A stretch of DNA of 34,141 nucleotides from Butyriboletus loyo (Eukaryota; Basidiomycota; Agaricomycetes; Boletales; Boletaceae): NCBI GenBank assembly GCA_038093515.1, contig JBBPSI010000249.1:1-34141 (forward strand). The letters run 5' to 3'. Of the stretch, positions 9,147 to 18,986 are shown piece by piece. The notes beneath the pieces were generated by a model. That model did not search any database. It was given only the letters and a program-made list of their open reading frames with translations, and was not told the DNA's origin. The position numbers were made by a program, and so were the translations under genes. Numbering within the stretch: the stretch's first letter is position 1; every line of letters starts with the position of its first letter.

Positions 9147-9574
9147 TGTTACGCTGGGCGCTAACAACTAGAACAGCGAGGAGGCACTCTGGAGTGGCCT
9201 CGAGACTCGAGAGACGATTCTGGGCTGAGTCTCAGACTATGTCTTAGTGCGCACACTAAGAGTCTGGAAGTGATACTAATTGCTAGCAGTAAGCTGCGTA
9301 GAACTAGATAATGTACATGGTGTAAAGGCTGAGTCTTTATACTACTGAGGTCTGCGCACAGACCATGTCCCTAATCGAGCCGCGAGAAGGGAAAGTACAA
9401 ACGGGGAAGAGATACTCTAGAACATTCTGGAGTATGAAGGAAAGTGCGTCCGTGCGCGGGAAGTGATGACTAAGCTAGAACGGTTGGTACCGTTCAAAGG
9501 GAACTAGCTGAAAGCTAGGCGAATGAAGTAGTCCAAGTGGTAGTGGATGGAAAAAGTATACCACTACCGTAACA
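9147..9574 (-). repeat. 5' LTR of chromovirus A
   Basis: 428 bp, a near-perfect partner of 1924-2351. In element orientation U3 is the right-hand part. The TATA box is at 9336-9341 and the predicted transcript start is near 9309. The target duplication GGTGC follows at 9575-9579. Confidence 0.95.
9300..9341 (-). promoter_or_regulatory. LTR core promoter and predicted transcript start, chromovirus A
   Basis: TATAAA on the minus strand (9341-9336) is followed 32 nt later by ATCTAGTTCT (9309-9300). The same spacing occurs in element B (29679 to 29647) and in the solo LTR at 31711-32138 (31944 to 31977). Confidence 0.7.
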
Positions 9575-10286
9575 GGTGCCTAATCCATAGTCACACCCAA
9601 ACTTGTGGCTAATGGCAGCACACATCTTCTGTGCAAGACCATATGTTGCACATGGAACATTCAGATGCTTTGGTTTTCCTGTCCATATGTCATTCTCATC
9701 ACACCTACCATTTTTGAATTGGTGGAAGAGCAATGTGAAATGTTAATGTTACACTGTGACTGAGATAAGCTGAGTACTTACTTGGCCATTATCCAGAGTG
9801 CAATCCATGTTGGGAAGTCAGCTGGAATGTTTGGGAAGAGGTTCTCAATGTCCAAAGCATGCTTGACCTTTCTGAGGATGACAGCAAAGTCTTTGAACTG
9901 TGTCCAGTAGCTGTGGAGAGCAAGAATGCTTCAAGTTAGAATACTGCAGCATTTTCAGTAGTTCACACCATTACTGTTTGTAGTCTGAGAGGGTTGTGTT
10001 AACAATGATACCCACAGAGGCCTTCTTCAAGTTTTCAGACAGAGTGTCAGTCCCTGGGCCAGAGGTGCTGCTGACAGCAGTGGCCATCTTCTGTTGGTTT
10101 GGTGAACTTTCATTGTCAGAAGTTTGGGAGAATGTCCTGTCAGCAAGTTGGTTGTCAATTTGGATCCCATTGAGTAAAGACTCAATTTCTTCAATTTGAT
10201 CCTCTACAGCAGCATCCAAGCTGACTTTGCACTGAGATTCATCAAGGTAGTCAGCTGCACCCTTGAGTAGGTGAGGCAATGAATAG
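9575..10286 (-). pseudogene. Tyrosine-recombinase-like gene, N-terminal half (decayed)
   Basis: Minus-strand exons read smoothly when spliced. The first segment includes VSLDAAVEDQIEEIESLL and ends LSDYK. Intron 1 is 9911-9974 (64 bp). The exon at 9782-9910 contains YWTQFKDFAVILRKVKHALD, typical of the helical core-binding domain of tyrosine recombinases. Intron 2 is 9705-9781. The next exon has DENDIWTGKPKHLNVPCATY and GLAQKM and ends ...CDYGLGT at the insertion point of element A. The reading resumes at 1918 as QPWTEHSMVPGK. There is no in-frame ATG: the 5' side meets the solo LTR at 10287, and a TGA lies just upstream in the continuing frame. Function would be DNA strand exchange for element mobility if the family call holds. 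Confidence 0.55.
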
Positions 10287-10792
10287 TGTTACGAGACAAC
10301 GATGTTATCAAGTCACACGAAGTTCCACTACTGTTGCAGTACTACACAGGTACTGGCGAGGTATAATGAGGATAGCTCAAATCTTAATCTCTCAACTGTT
10401 GCCAGCGAATAAGACAAGTGGTTAAAGCTAGGGAATCCTAGCCGCAACCACGAGCCCTTTTTATATTGTACAAGGACGCGCACAGACCATGCTGTGCGTG
10501 TGAGGAATTACTATACATGGATAGACTAAAGAAGAGAAGCGCGACGGTGATTAACCACACGAGGCGCGGGGATCAAAAAGAAGAGAAGTAAACGGAGATT
10601 AAATACATGTGTCGTGACATCATAGAGTCTAGGCTTGGTCTAGGCCATGACATCATATGCTTAGTCAGCAGGAGATCACATGTAGGTTCCCACGATCACG
10701 TGCGCTATGTCACGTGACCTTTGAAAGTAAAATCGACTAAGTCCGAATTGAAAGTGTACGCAGTGTACGAATAAAATGTTATGATTATAACA
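10287..10792 (-). mobile_element. Solo LTR, second family
   Basis: 506 bp, from TGTTACGAGACAAC to ATGATTATAACA, flanked by the perfect duplication AATAG (10282-10286, 10793-10797). The reverse-strand TATA box is at 10458-10465. It is the reverse complement of the family seen at 6813-7332 and in the same orientation as 30015-30523. It separates the recombinase relic from the divergent gene to its right. Confidence 0.93.
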
Positions 10793-10891
10793 AATAGGCT
10801 GCCTGTCATAGTGTTGTTTGAATCCCTGATGGCAGTAGTAATCAAGCAGTGGTAGTATTATTTCAACTCATCTACTATAACCGAGGTGGCT

Positions 10892-12844
10892 ATGAACCCG
10901 AGACTCAGGTGTGGATGTCCAAAACCAATCATGTCCAACTTTGCAGAGCAGGTTAACACCACAGTAGATGTGCTCTACCTACCAGAACCAGGCCAGACAT
11001 TCATTCCAGGAGATGATCCAAAGCAAGTCAAGTTTGTGGTGTAAGTAAAGAACTAGTTCCGCCCGAAATGTTAGGGGCTGCTGGTGACATGTTAGCAGGA
11101 CAAGCAGGACAAAGAAAGTGGACATACAGGAATGCCTCCACACTTACAGACTACCTGTCAAGGGCAATAAAGCCAACCTATTGAAATCCCTGCAGGAATT
11201 CTCAAACGACAAAGATGCATGGTTGACATAAGTGAGCATGACCTGTCAAGCTTGCAAAGATCACTCACCACAAGCTACTGGACCCAATTATCAGCATCTT
11301 CCAGCCAGCAAAAAAGCGAAAATGTGGTGTCCACAATAACCAACAGTCACTGTCCATCAAACAAATCACTGAACAGTTCGGGAAGCCAGATGAACAAGTT
11401 ATCACCTACAAAAGCAAGAAGAGTGTTCATCGAGTGCAGCATGCCCTGAATGACAAGGATCACGCAGCAAACACAGGATGGGTAAGGTCAAGCCACTGCA
11501 TTAGCTACAACTTGAACATTGAACGCTGAATTTCGATGCTCACCTGTGTCATGCAGGCCAATGCAGTCCTTTCGGCATTTGGTATTAGCTCTGATCTGAG
11601 TGAACAGCCAGCTGAGCCCAAACGCAGGCAAATCGAAGCCCCCAGTACCACATCATCAGATGAACCCACAGACAGGACAGTCAATGACCTGCCACAGCCT
11701 GGGCCACCATTGCTGTGTCAGACGACTACGTGACCAAATCAGCTGGTATCACACAAGGTGTGTGGTCTTGTTGATAACCTGATTGATCCATCGTGACTTG
11801 AATCACATTACAATCTCAATCAGGAAGCAGCGCTGTCCATGCGGATGCATCATGTGGAACAAAATGTCCTCTCTGTAAAGGAAGACCTCTTTGAGCATAT
11901 TGACTCTGTTGAGGATCAGATCACCACCCACATTCACCACCTGATGGCATCATTTAATCTGAATCCCCCTCTCAAAGTCCATCAGTGCCTCAGCATAATC
12001 TCCACCAACCCACCGTTTCAGTAGTTACCACGCCCACACAGCCACCTGCACAGCTCCCAGCCTGCCTTCTGATGACTGCAACCCACATTCCTTCAACTCC
12101 AAGGCTTGAGGCAACTGGCACTGAAATTCTCCCTCTTGAATCCATACCCCCAGAACACCTCAGAATAGCTCACCTTGGTGGCACTGAACTTGCGTATGAT
12201 AAAAGACATGTGCCCGACTCACCTGCCATCCACTTTTCAAGGGAGATTGACTGACTTTGTTGCGAATGGGAAAGATCAAGCCTTCTTGTAGTGAATGGTC
12301 GAGGTATCCCAATCAAGCACTGGGGACAGTTCTACAAGAAGGCAAAGGGTGTAAAATCGTCAGCGTGGCAGGCACTGAGGGTTGAATGGGGAAATTGGAA
12401 GGTAAAGTCCTGGGGCCTTTGTTTGTGCGTGCATGCAGCCATTTTACTGACTCACCGCCCCATTTTCAGTACATAGTGGAGGAACGACAAAGACATCCCA
12501 ATGCAGAGTCGTTCTGGCAAAGCTTCAGTACAGAGGGAGGCCAGCGACTCACTTACCAACAGATACTCGACCGTCTCGCTGACCGCCGTGCTGCATCCGC
12601 TTCACAGGACGCTGCAAACGCTCGGGCCTTTTGCTCCAATGATCTCGATCATCCCAACACCTATGGAGCATTCCGTTATGCAAAGGGTGGCAAGTCATAT
12701 CTGCTCACGAAGGACGATGCAATTGCGAAGACTTGGCGTGAGCTGTTGGCCAAACGGTCCGATATTGCTGAGGCACTGTGTGCTGTTTGTGCGGCTCCGG
12801 CAACAACTCAGGGCATGGTCATAACAGCGACAGCAAACCATTAA
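10892..12844 (+). pseudogene. Decayed multi-exon gene of unknown function, divergent from the recombinase relic
   Basis: Exon-like plus-strand blocks can be read in order: an ATG at 10892 with TTVDVLYLPEPGQTFIPGDD ending at a GTAAGT donor; LPVKGNKANLLKSLQEFSND (SAP-like helical look, starting after an AG near 11146); SIKQITEQFGKPDEQVITYK then HALNDKDHAANTGW with a GTAAGG donor; ANAVLSAFGISSDLSEQPAE; a coiled-coil-like stretch EQNVLSVKEDLFEHIDSVED; GIPIKHWGQFYKKAKGVKSS up to a GTAAAG donor; and a final exon from about 12471 with VEERQRHPNAESFWQSFS, ending ITATANH-stop at 12844. A TGA after REID (about 12254) and a frameshift near 12000-12020 show decay. I do not recognise a named family. Its head-to-head placement with the recombinase relic suggests both came with one mobile element. 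Confidence 0.55.
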
Positions 12845-13104
12845 TTGATAAACAAACATTCACGTTGCCCTTTCGCAATGTGTCGAGTATTTTCATAACG
12901 TATCATAAGTACAACACATAGCGCTTCAAGTTCCACGGACTCTGCATCATCATTCCTAGAAACATATGGTAGTACATCTCCGACACTTCTAAGATCAGTG
13001 TTTATAATACCGCACTTCGACTACATCTACATGCTGGTAACCTAACTTGACTGTAAATCGAGTCCACCATATACGACATAACATCCTATTGATGAGATGA
13101 CCTA
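12845..13104. other. Intergenic, nothing recognised
   Basis: Mixed-composition sequence between the 3' end of the decayed plus-strand gene and the 3' end of the cytochrome c1 relic. No ORF, repeat or RNA gene is supported. Confidence 0.4.
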
Positions 13105-13515
13105 CTGCACCACCATGTCAAGCCTTGATGATTGAAGCTGAGGTCGGGAGGAAGGACACCGCCGTCACCGGCACGAGCGGCCTGCTCACTGCCAGGGTAT
13201 GGGGGTAGGCAAGTAATCAGAAAGTTTTCCGGGGCGTTGGAACATCTCTCCATTGTCGTCGGGACCGTCGGTGTATTCGACTTCCTCTGCTAAAGCTCTC
13301 GCCTGATTGACGGCATGGGACACGCAAACCAAGTTACGCCAGGCAATGTGGTCGAGGGAGTGGCAAGCAGCACAAACCTTGCGATAGACCTAAAAGCCAC
13401 GACGGACGCTCGAGAGGGTGTGTTGGACCGACTGTACGTGCTTGATCCTCCTTTTCTAGGACTACGTCTTCTCTCTCTTGACCGGCCACATAAATCCTCC
13501 TGCTGGTGTTGAGAT
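13105..13515 (-). pseudogene. CYT1: Cytochrome c1 (ubiquinol-cytochrome c reductase subunit) relic
   Basis: On the minus strand the heme-attachment block reads VYRKVCAACH (CxxCH codons at 13360-13374). It is followed by SLDHIAWRNLV, the strongly conserved EEVEYTDGPDDNGEMFQRPG and KLSDYLP. After a one-base frameshift EQAARAGDGG and VLPPDLS continue, then LIIKA-TGA-HGGA after another. Upstream RRGF is followed by TAG (13390-13392) where the family has Gln, although that TAG could also be a splice acceptor. TPAGGFMWPVK further upstream may match the mature N-terminus. The C-terminal membrane anchor is not found. Cytochrome c1 carries electrons from the Rieske protein to cytochrome c in the mitochondrial inner membrane. 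The breaks mean this is a dead duplicate; the working gene must lie elsewhere. Confidence 0.78.
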
Positions 13516-15267
13516 CCATGCAGGACAGGGCCAGATCTGGCGAGTTCAAGACCGACTATTTGAACGGGTGTGTGGGGGCGAGCGGAAGGGGCAGGCAGGG
13601 GATGATGAGAGCTGCTGTCATGGATTATGGAAATCCGGGTGTGACACAATGCATGGTACGAACTGGCGACGACCACGATCAGGTGCAGGAGCGATCAGGA
13701 GGCGCAATGTCATGTAGTCTGGTACTGGTCAACTATGCTACCCCCATATCGTCCTGAATCGCATGGAATATATTTCCGTCTATGAGAGCCGCCGCCAGTC
13801 GGTCAAGATACGTACATAGGGAGATCAAACAGAAGGAAGTACCGACGTCGTGTTGAAGTAGGCAGTATGCCTGTGATACAGTTTCCTAGGCGTTGTTGAC
13901 ATTTCAGAGGGTCTTGTGAGTTTGTTTGATTACATTCGTAGTCCCGATGGTTGAGTACCAGTCCGCACGACGAAAGTGAACATTGATATTGAGGTCTGAG
14001 GGATCGAGTCGTGGCGCCGTCGTAGAGCCTGAGGCCTGACCGATCAGATCACGATCGATGGACCAAACAGAAAAAGCCAGAAACGGAACGCGGAAAAGCG
14101 GAGAGGGGCGAAAGCGGGTGTTCGAGGTCAGCTCACGGCGTTACCATCGAGAGCAGGAGCCGGGGTGGCGCGGCGGGGCGTGGGAGAAACTTGGACTGCA
14201 AGTTGGACCGTCAATCTTTCACACGAATAAACAGGCCACGGTGAGCAGGCGGGGGCACAGGGGCACAGGAGAGGGTGAGGGCGAGGGCGAGGGCGAGGGA
14301 GTGAGGCAGTTCACATGCTGGGTGCTAGTTCACATGCGGATGCCGTGGGAATGCGAGTGGTGCTTGATGAAGCGGTGCGAGAGGAGATTGCGGGAGGCCC
14401 GAGCAGACATCGTGTGAATGGCAAATGTGGTCCAGATGATGCTCAGATAATTCTCGGCTACCGTAAAAGGATGTTAGGGCAGGAGGGATGGTCTCACGTT
14501 GTAGGGGGAAATAGGTCTGTAAGACCGTGGGAAGCCCGAAAAAGTGCTGCCAAGGGTGGACATGACTGGCACTGCCAGAGTGCCGTTCCCAGTACTGTAC
14601 TACCCGAACTATGAAACACTCGAGCTCGAGGTCTGGCTACCCGTCTGTTTGTTTGTTTCCTCCAAATAGTATTGATATTATCATGCAGCAGCGGGATATA
14701 CTTCAGAAGCTTCTCGACCAACTACGTCCAAGTGAAAAGATCTTCCAAGTCAGTACCTTATTCGCCCCACGCTCACTTCATTTTCGATGAAGAGAAGTTT
14801 CCCAGTTGTCCTTTACTTGCTGGTGCTGGCAGTTGTCCTCGTTTCCGAGACAGGCAGGCTGTGGCGATGGACGTTTCGTCCTTGAATCTCGCTGGCAAGT
14901 CAGTCAAAATCTTGACGACGCAAGGCTTCTTTCTAATACCGACCGAACCTGTGTTATCCAGTGCTACTACATTTTCGCAAGACAGGTGTGTAACATTCTC
15001 GCTTGCAGCACACAGGGATGTTGAGAGCTGTGATTGGGGGACGTCTGGCAGGAAAGCTATCAAGGAAGTCGGGGTCTTCGCTCTGCTCAGAACCTTGACT
15101 AAGTTGGCAGATGGTAGGCTGTGTATGTTGACCACCACTCCGATGAAGCGGCAAAAACCTTCAAACTGATGGATCGAAACACAAGACTGCTCCTTTTTGG
15201 CGTTCGAGTTGAGCGGCGAGCTCGGCATGCTTGTACCCAATACGAACTTGAGGCGAGAAACAGAAGG
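13516..15267. other. Long intergenic stretch without a supportable gene
   Basis: Several ORFs of 60-210 codons exist on both strands, but none shows a recognisable domain or splice-consistent continuation. The GC-rich part around 14050-14310 carries a G-rich tandem repeat. A small open stretch from 14683 (MQQRDILQKLLDQLRPSEKI) looks protein-like but is only 37 codons long. The last few hundred bases are the promoter side of the G1 peptidase gene. Confidence 0.45.
14273..14299 (+). repeat. GGGCGA hexamer tandem repeat (G-quadruplex-type)
   Basis: Five GGG runs, each separated by exactly three bases (TGA, then CGA three times). This is both a short hexamer tandem repeat and a textbook G3N3 quadruplex pattern. 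No function is implied. Confidence 0.75.
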
Positions 15268-15275
15268 TATAAAAG
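15268..15275 (+). promoter_or_regulatory. TATA box of the G1 peptidase gene
   Basis: TATAAAAG lies 66 bp upstream of the predicted ATG at 15341, a suitable distance for a short 5' leader in a highly expressed secreted fungal enzyme. Confidence 0.65.
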
Positions 15276-15340
15276 CAGAGGCATGTTCTTTCAAGCCAAG
15301 CTCCCATTCTTCCGACCATCCCTGCTCCCTTACACTCGTT

Positions 15341-16227
15341 ATGCTCTTCAGCGTCGCCCTTTTCAGTAGTTTATCGCTCCTCTCTGCGGTACTGGCTATC
15401 CCTTCTGGGTTAGGCACTCACATTGCTCGTCGTCGTGGGAGCCTTCGGTCTCCGGTCAACAGTCATATAGACCAGGCTGCTGGTTCTCTTTCCATTACTG
15501 AATACACCAGTAGTTGGGCTGGCGCTGCCTTGCGGAGGAGTAATGTTTGTAACATTTTCCTAGTCCGTAATTCCATATGATCTCACCCCTGCCTCGTTGT
15601 AACAGGGCTCGTTCAACACTGTCACCGGGACCTTTACCGTTCCCACACCTTCGGGTTCGATCGGGGATTCTGCTTTGGCTTGGGTCGGTATCGATGGTGA
15701 CACTTGCCAAAGTGCTATTCTCCAGACTGGTGTTGGCTTCACCGTTGCAAGCGGTCAACCTACATATTCCGGTAAAGATGACATTGAACCACGTATTTAC
15801 AATCATCTCACTATTCCTTTCACGAACAGCTTGGTACGAGTGGTATCCCGCTGCAGCCCACGGTTTCTCAAACACCATCAGTATCTCTGCTGGAGATGTC
15901 ATAAAACTCACTGTCATGGCTTGGAACGCGAATGTTGGTACGGCAATGATTGAGAACTTGAGCAATGGCCAACTTGTGTCCGAGCGTCTCAATTCCTCAT
16001 TTCCCCTTTGCGGTCAGAATGCCGAGTGGGTCGTTGAAGATTACGTTATGAATAATAGGCTTGTCCCCTTTGCCAACTTTGGTAACGTCACGTTTACGAA
16101 CGCAGCCGCCGCCGGGTCAGGGTACCATTATCCCAGTGAGGCCATCATCTTTGACATTATGCAGAACAACCAAGTTCTGACCAATGTCTCAACCAACGGA
16201 GACTCCCTCACGATTCTGTACGTGTAA
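15341..16227 (+). CDS. Secreted glutamic peptidase, family G1 (eqolisin)
   Basis: Three exons, 15341-15544, 15606-15771 and 15830-16227, with introns of 61 and 58 bp (donors GTTTGT and GTAAAG, acceptors AACAG). They give 255 residues. Residues 1-19 are a signal peptide (LFSVALFSSLSLLSAVLA). A short propeptide with a basic RRR at 30-32 precedes the mature beta-sandwich domain. Family hallmarks are SSWAGA, VTGTFTVPTP, WVGIDGD, ILQTG with catalytic Gln108, WYEWYP, and AEWVVED with catalytic Glu189. Length and spacing match the family. It should be secreted and cleave proteins at acid pH. The first intron's donor is weak, so the exon 1 boundary is slightly uncertain. No lesion is seen, and it is the only intact recognisable host gene amid the decayed elements. 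Confidence 0.92.
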
Positions 16228-16372
16228 TGCATAGGCTTATAACACATAAACCCCTACACTCAGGGTGACCCAAACCTTGACTAGCACACCACTTACTACT
16301 AGTGAAAATTTCCCTTTTTATTCATGTATTGCTTATATGTATTTAAATGTTTACCAATCATACTTGGTCTTA
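16228..16372. other. 3' flank of the peptidase gene
   Basis: AT-rich sequence between the peptidase stop and the LTR of element C, probably the 3' untranslated region and terminator. No specific signal can be fixed. Confidence 0.4.
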
Positions 16373-16607
16373 TGTTGGAACTACAAAGTGATGGCTAAGA
16401 GAAATCAATATTAGATGAACTAGAGAGTGCGACAGGAGATATATACCTAAGAGAAATCAATAATCAAAAGGTAAAGAATAGGAAACGGGAGTTGTAGGTA
16501 TATATACAAAGATGCATGACTTTAGGGTAGACATAGAATCATGTGATAAGATCAAGAATGTGATAGAAATGTAAAGAAATGAGTAGAAAGAAAATGAAGT
16601 CCTAACA
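16373..16607 (-). repeat. 3' LTR of chromovirus C with adjacent polypurine tract
   Basis: 235 bp from TGTTGGAACTAC to GTCCTAACA. The purine tract AAAGGGGGG (minus strand, 16611-16619) lies immediately inside. It contains two near copies of CTAAGAGAAATCAATA. The partner LTR is absent, so no target duplication can be checked. Confidence 0.75.
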
Positions 16608-16633
16608 TTACCCCCCTTTCAAGCTTCATGTCC

Positions 16634-18986
16634 TCATGAAGGTAAATCGGCAGGGCCTAAAGGTTTGATATACAAGTTACAGAAAGAAAGAAATTCAGAA
16701 GAAGAAAACATAGTGGAGGATTTGGGTAGACGTTCATGGCGACAAATAGGACATGAGCATGGAGAATCAGAGGCTTGTGAACGTAAGTTGATTTTGATGT
16801 AAGGACCACGAATAGCTGTAGGATGGGATTGATGGAATTGTTTGATTAATTCTTTCGTGTTTTTCAATTCCTTCACTGGCAACCATTCCCTTTCCTCACA
16901 CGGAAACCCTTTCCAATGTACTAGATATTTGATCCTCTCACGCTGTTCTCGAGAATCTATAATGGAGTTGATTTTGTGTTCTAATAATCCTTCAATGTTG
17001 ACTTCAGGAGGAGGAGGAGGAGTTTGTTGTGATGGAAATTCAGCTTCGACAAACAGAGAAAGGAGGCACTCATTGAATATGGGATGAATCTTTTTCCATT
17101 TGTTTGGTAGCTTGAGTTGATATGCTGAATTTCCAATTTTCTTTTGAACTTCGAAAGGACCGTATCATTTATCGTCCAGTTTCTTTAGTGGTCTATCTGT
17201 TTGAATATTCAAAGCCTCCAACCAAACCTTGTCTCCAATCTGATATGTTCTGGAAGGTCCAACTCGTCAATCATAAAATCATTTCATGTCCTCATTAGCT
17301 TGAATCAGCGACGACTTAGCTTCTTTTTGCATCTTGGACATGAATTCAGCAAATTCCTTGGCCGAATCGTTATGAACTTCTTTTCGACAATTGGAACTGA
17401 TTTCCGGATCTTGACCATATACCAACATAAATGGCGAGAATCCTGTTGATTTGTTAACCTTATTATTATAGGTGAACTCACTTAACGACAGCCATTCCAG
17501 CCAGTCATCTTGTTGGTGATTGGTATAGATCCGAAGGTATTGTTCAATTTCTTGATTTAATTGTTCTGTTTGCCCGTCCGTTTGTGGATGGAATGCTGTA
17601 CTAGGATTGGCTTCGATTTTTAGTAACATATAGAGATCTCGCATAAAATGCGAAACAAAGTTAGATCCTCAGTCACTGATTACTTTTTGTGGTGTTCCAT
17701 GTAATTTGAACACGTTATCTAAAGAGTCGAGCGATTCCTTCTGAGGTGACGGTGGTGTGAGTAGGAATTACTTTGATCATTTTTGAAAAACGATCTACAA
17801 CCACCAAAATTGCATCGAATCCTTGAGCCTCCAGTAACGGTCCAATTAGGTCTACAGATATTATTTTCCAAGGACCTTCTGGGATTTGATTCGGATGTAA
17901 CGGAGCGGCCAGTTTTTGATTTCTGACTTTAGTTCTTTGACAAACTTCACATCCCGATACATATCTTTTTACGTCACATGTGATATTCAGCCACCAATAC
18001 TTTTGTTTGATGAATTCACGGGTTCTTTGAGTACCCGGGTGACCGGCTGTAATCGTATTGTGATGTTCGCATAGAATCCTTTCCCTAAGGTCTTGTCTTT
18101 TGGGCATGTACAGCATTCCATTCCATCGTAGAACTCCGTCTTTTTCAGTCCACTCTTTCAGTTTCTTGTCCAAACCTACTAGAGTGAACTTCTCCCTGTA
18201 CTTTTGTGACTTTGTAATTTCGGATTTGATGGTTTCGGGGAAAGATGATGTTGGGCTTGGAAGTTCTAATTCTTCTTCCACGATTTCTGGAAATACTATT
18301 GAACAATTCGAGAGTTTGAAATTTGGGTCGAAGACCCAAAAGAGGTGATCTTTGAGAAGAGTGACCAATTTGTTGTCATTCACCCCCCTCTCATGGTCTG
18401 GCCTCCAGGACAGACAGTCAGCTCAGTTTAACTTTCCCTGTTTGTGAGATAAAACGAAATGATAATTTGCTAATTTGTTCATCCAATGGGCTTGACGATG
18501 ATTCAGATCCTGTGGTTTGCAGAAATACATAAGATTTTTATGATCCGATTCGATGAGGAACTCTTTTCAAGCATCCATGAGATAGTGACGCCATTCTCGT
18601 AAACATTCGATGATTGCCAGGAGTTCCAGATCATAAATCTTGTAATTCCGTTCCGTTGTGTTGCAGGTTCGTGAAAAGAAGGTGATTGGGTGCCAGAGAT
18701 CATCTTTCTGTTTTTGAGACAAGATGCCTCCAATCCCTGTACCTGAAGCGTCAGCTTCTACTTTGAATTCGCTGTCGTCCATTGCCAGGGCTAAAACCAG
18801 AGCAGAGGCTAACGTTGTCTTTAAAGACTGAAACGCTAACTCTTGTTCATCTGCCCATTGCCAATCCATGTTTCCCGTTAGTTTAGTCAGAGCTTTTGCT
18901 TTCATACTAAATCCTTCTACGAATCTGTGATAGAAATTCAGGAACCCCAGAAAAGACTGAAGTTCCTTCTTATTCTTTGGAACCGG
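16634..18986 (-). pseudogene. Element C pol: RNase H, integrase and chromodomain remains
   Basis: From 18905 downward: RNase H (EADASGTGIGGILSQ, YKIYDLELLAI, SDHKNL), the integrase zinc domain (HHNTITAGHPG, CEVC), the DDE core (VDLIGP; SD-TGA-GSNF; HPQTDGQTEQLNQEIEQYL), YGPFEVQ, and a chromodomain near 16860-17000 (KYLVHWKGFPCEER). In-frame TGA codons are at 17165-17167, 17267-17269, 17279-17281, 17669-17671, near 18437, and 18567-18569. A one-base deletion near 17715 breaks the frame after GIARLFR. Every legible in-frame stop is TGA at a position where Arg or Trp is expected. It cannot encode a working enzyme. Confidence 0.88.

Larger units (their letters stand above)
1924..9574 (-). mobile_element. 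Chromovirus A: Ty3/gypsy LTR retrotransposon with extra 3' ORF, carrying a nested solo LTR
   Basis: Two 428-bp LTRs (1924-2351, 9147-9574) differ at only two positions by eye. They are flanked by the perfect 5-bp duplication GGTGC (1919-1923, 9575-9579). The minus-strand order is gag, pol, extra zinc-knuckle ORF, polypurine tract, LTR. Removing the nested 520-bp LTR and its 5-bp duplication leaves 7126 bp, almost exactly the 7125 bp of element B. The near-identical LTRs indicate a very recent insertion, yet the copy already carries a pol nonsense codon (6771-6773) and the nested LTR. It inserted into the coding sequence of a tyrosine-recombinase-like gene, which reads in frame across the site if one GGTGC is removed. 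Confidence 0.95.

Noticed and set aside
13290..13676. 128-codon minus-strand ORF over the cytochrome c1 relic
   Set aside because: It is in the wrong frame; the cytochrome c1 motifs lie in a neighbouring frame.
14058..14417. 119-codon plus-strand ORF with GEGEGE repeats
   Set aside because: The repeat is the translated GGGCGA hexamer tract. No other protein-like features were seen.
14773..15417. 214-codon minus-strand ORF over the peptidase promoter and first exon
   Set aside because: No recognisable domain, and it overlaps antisense to a well-supported TATA box, signal peptide and ATG.
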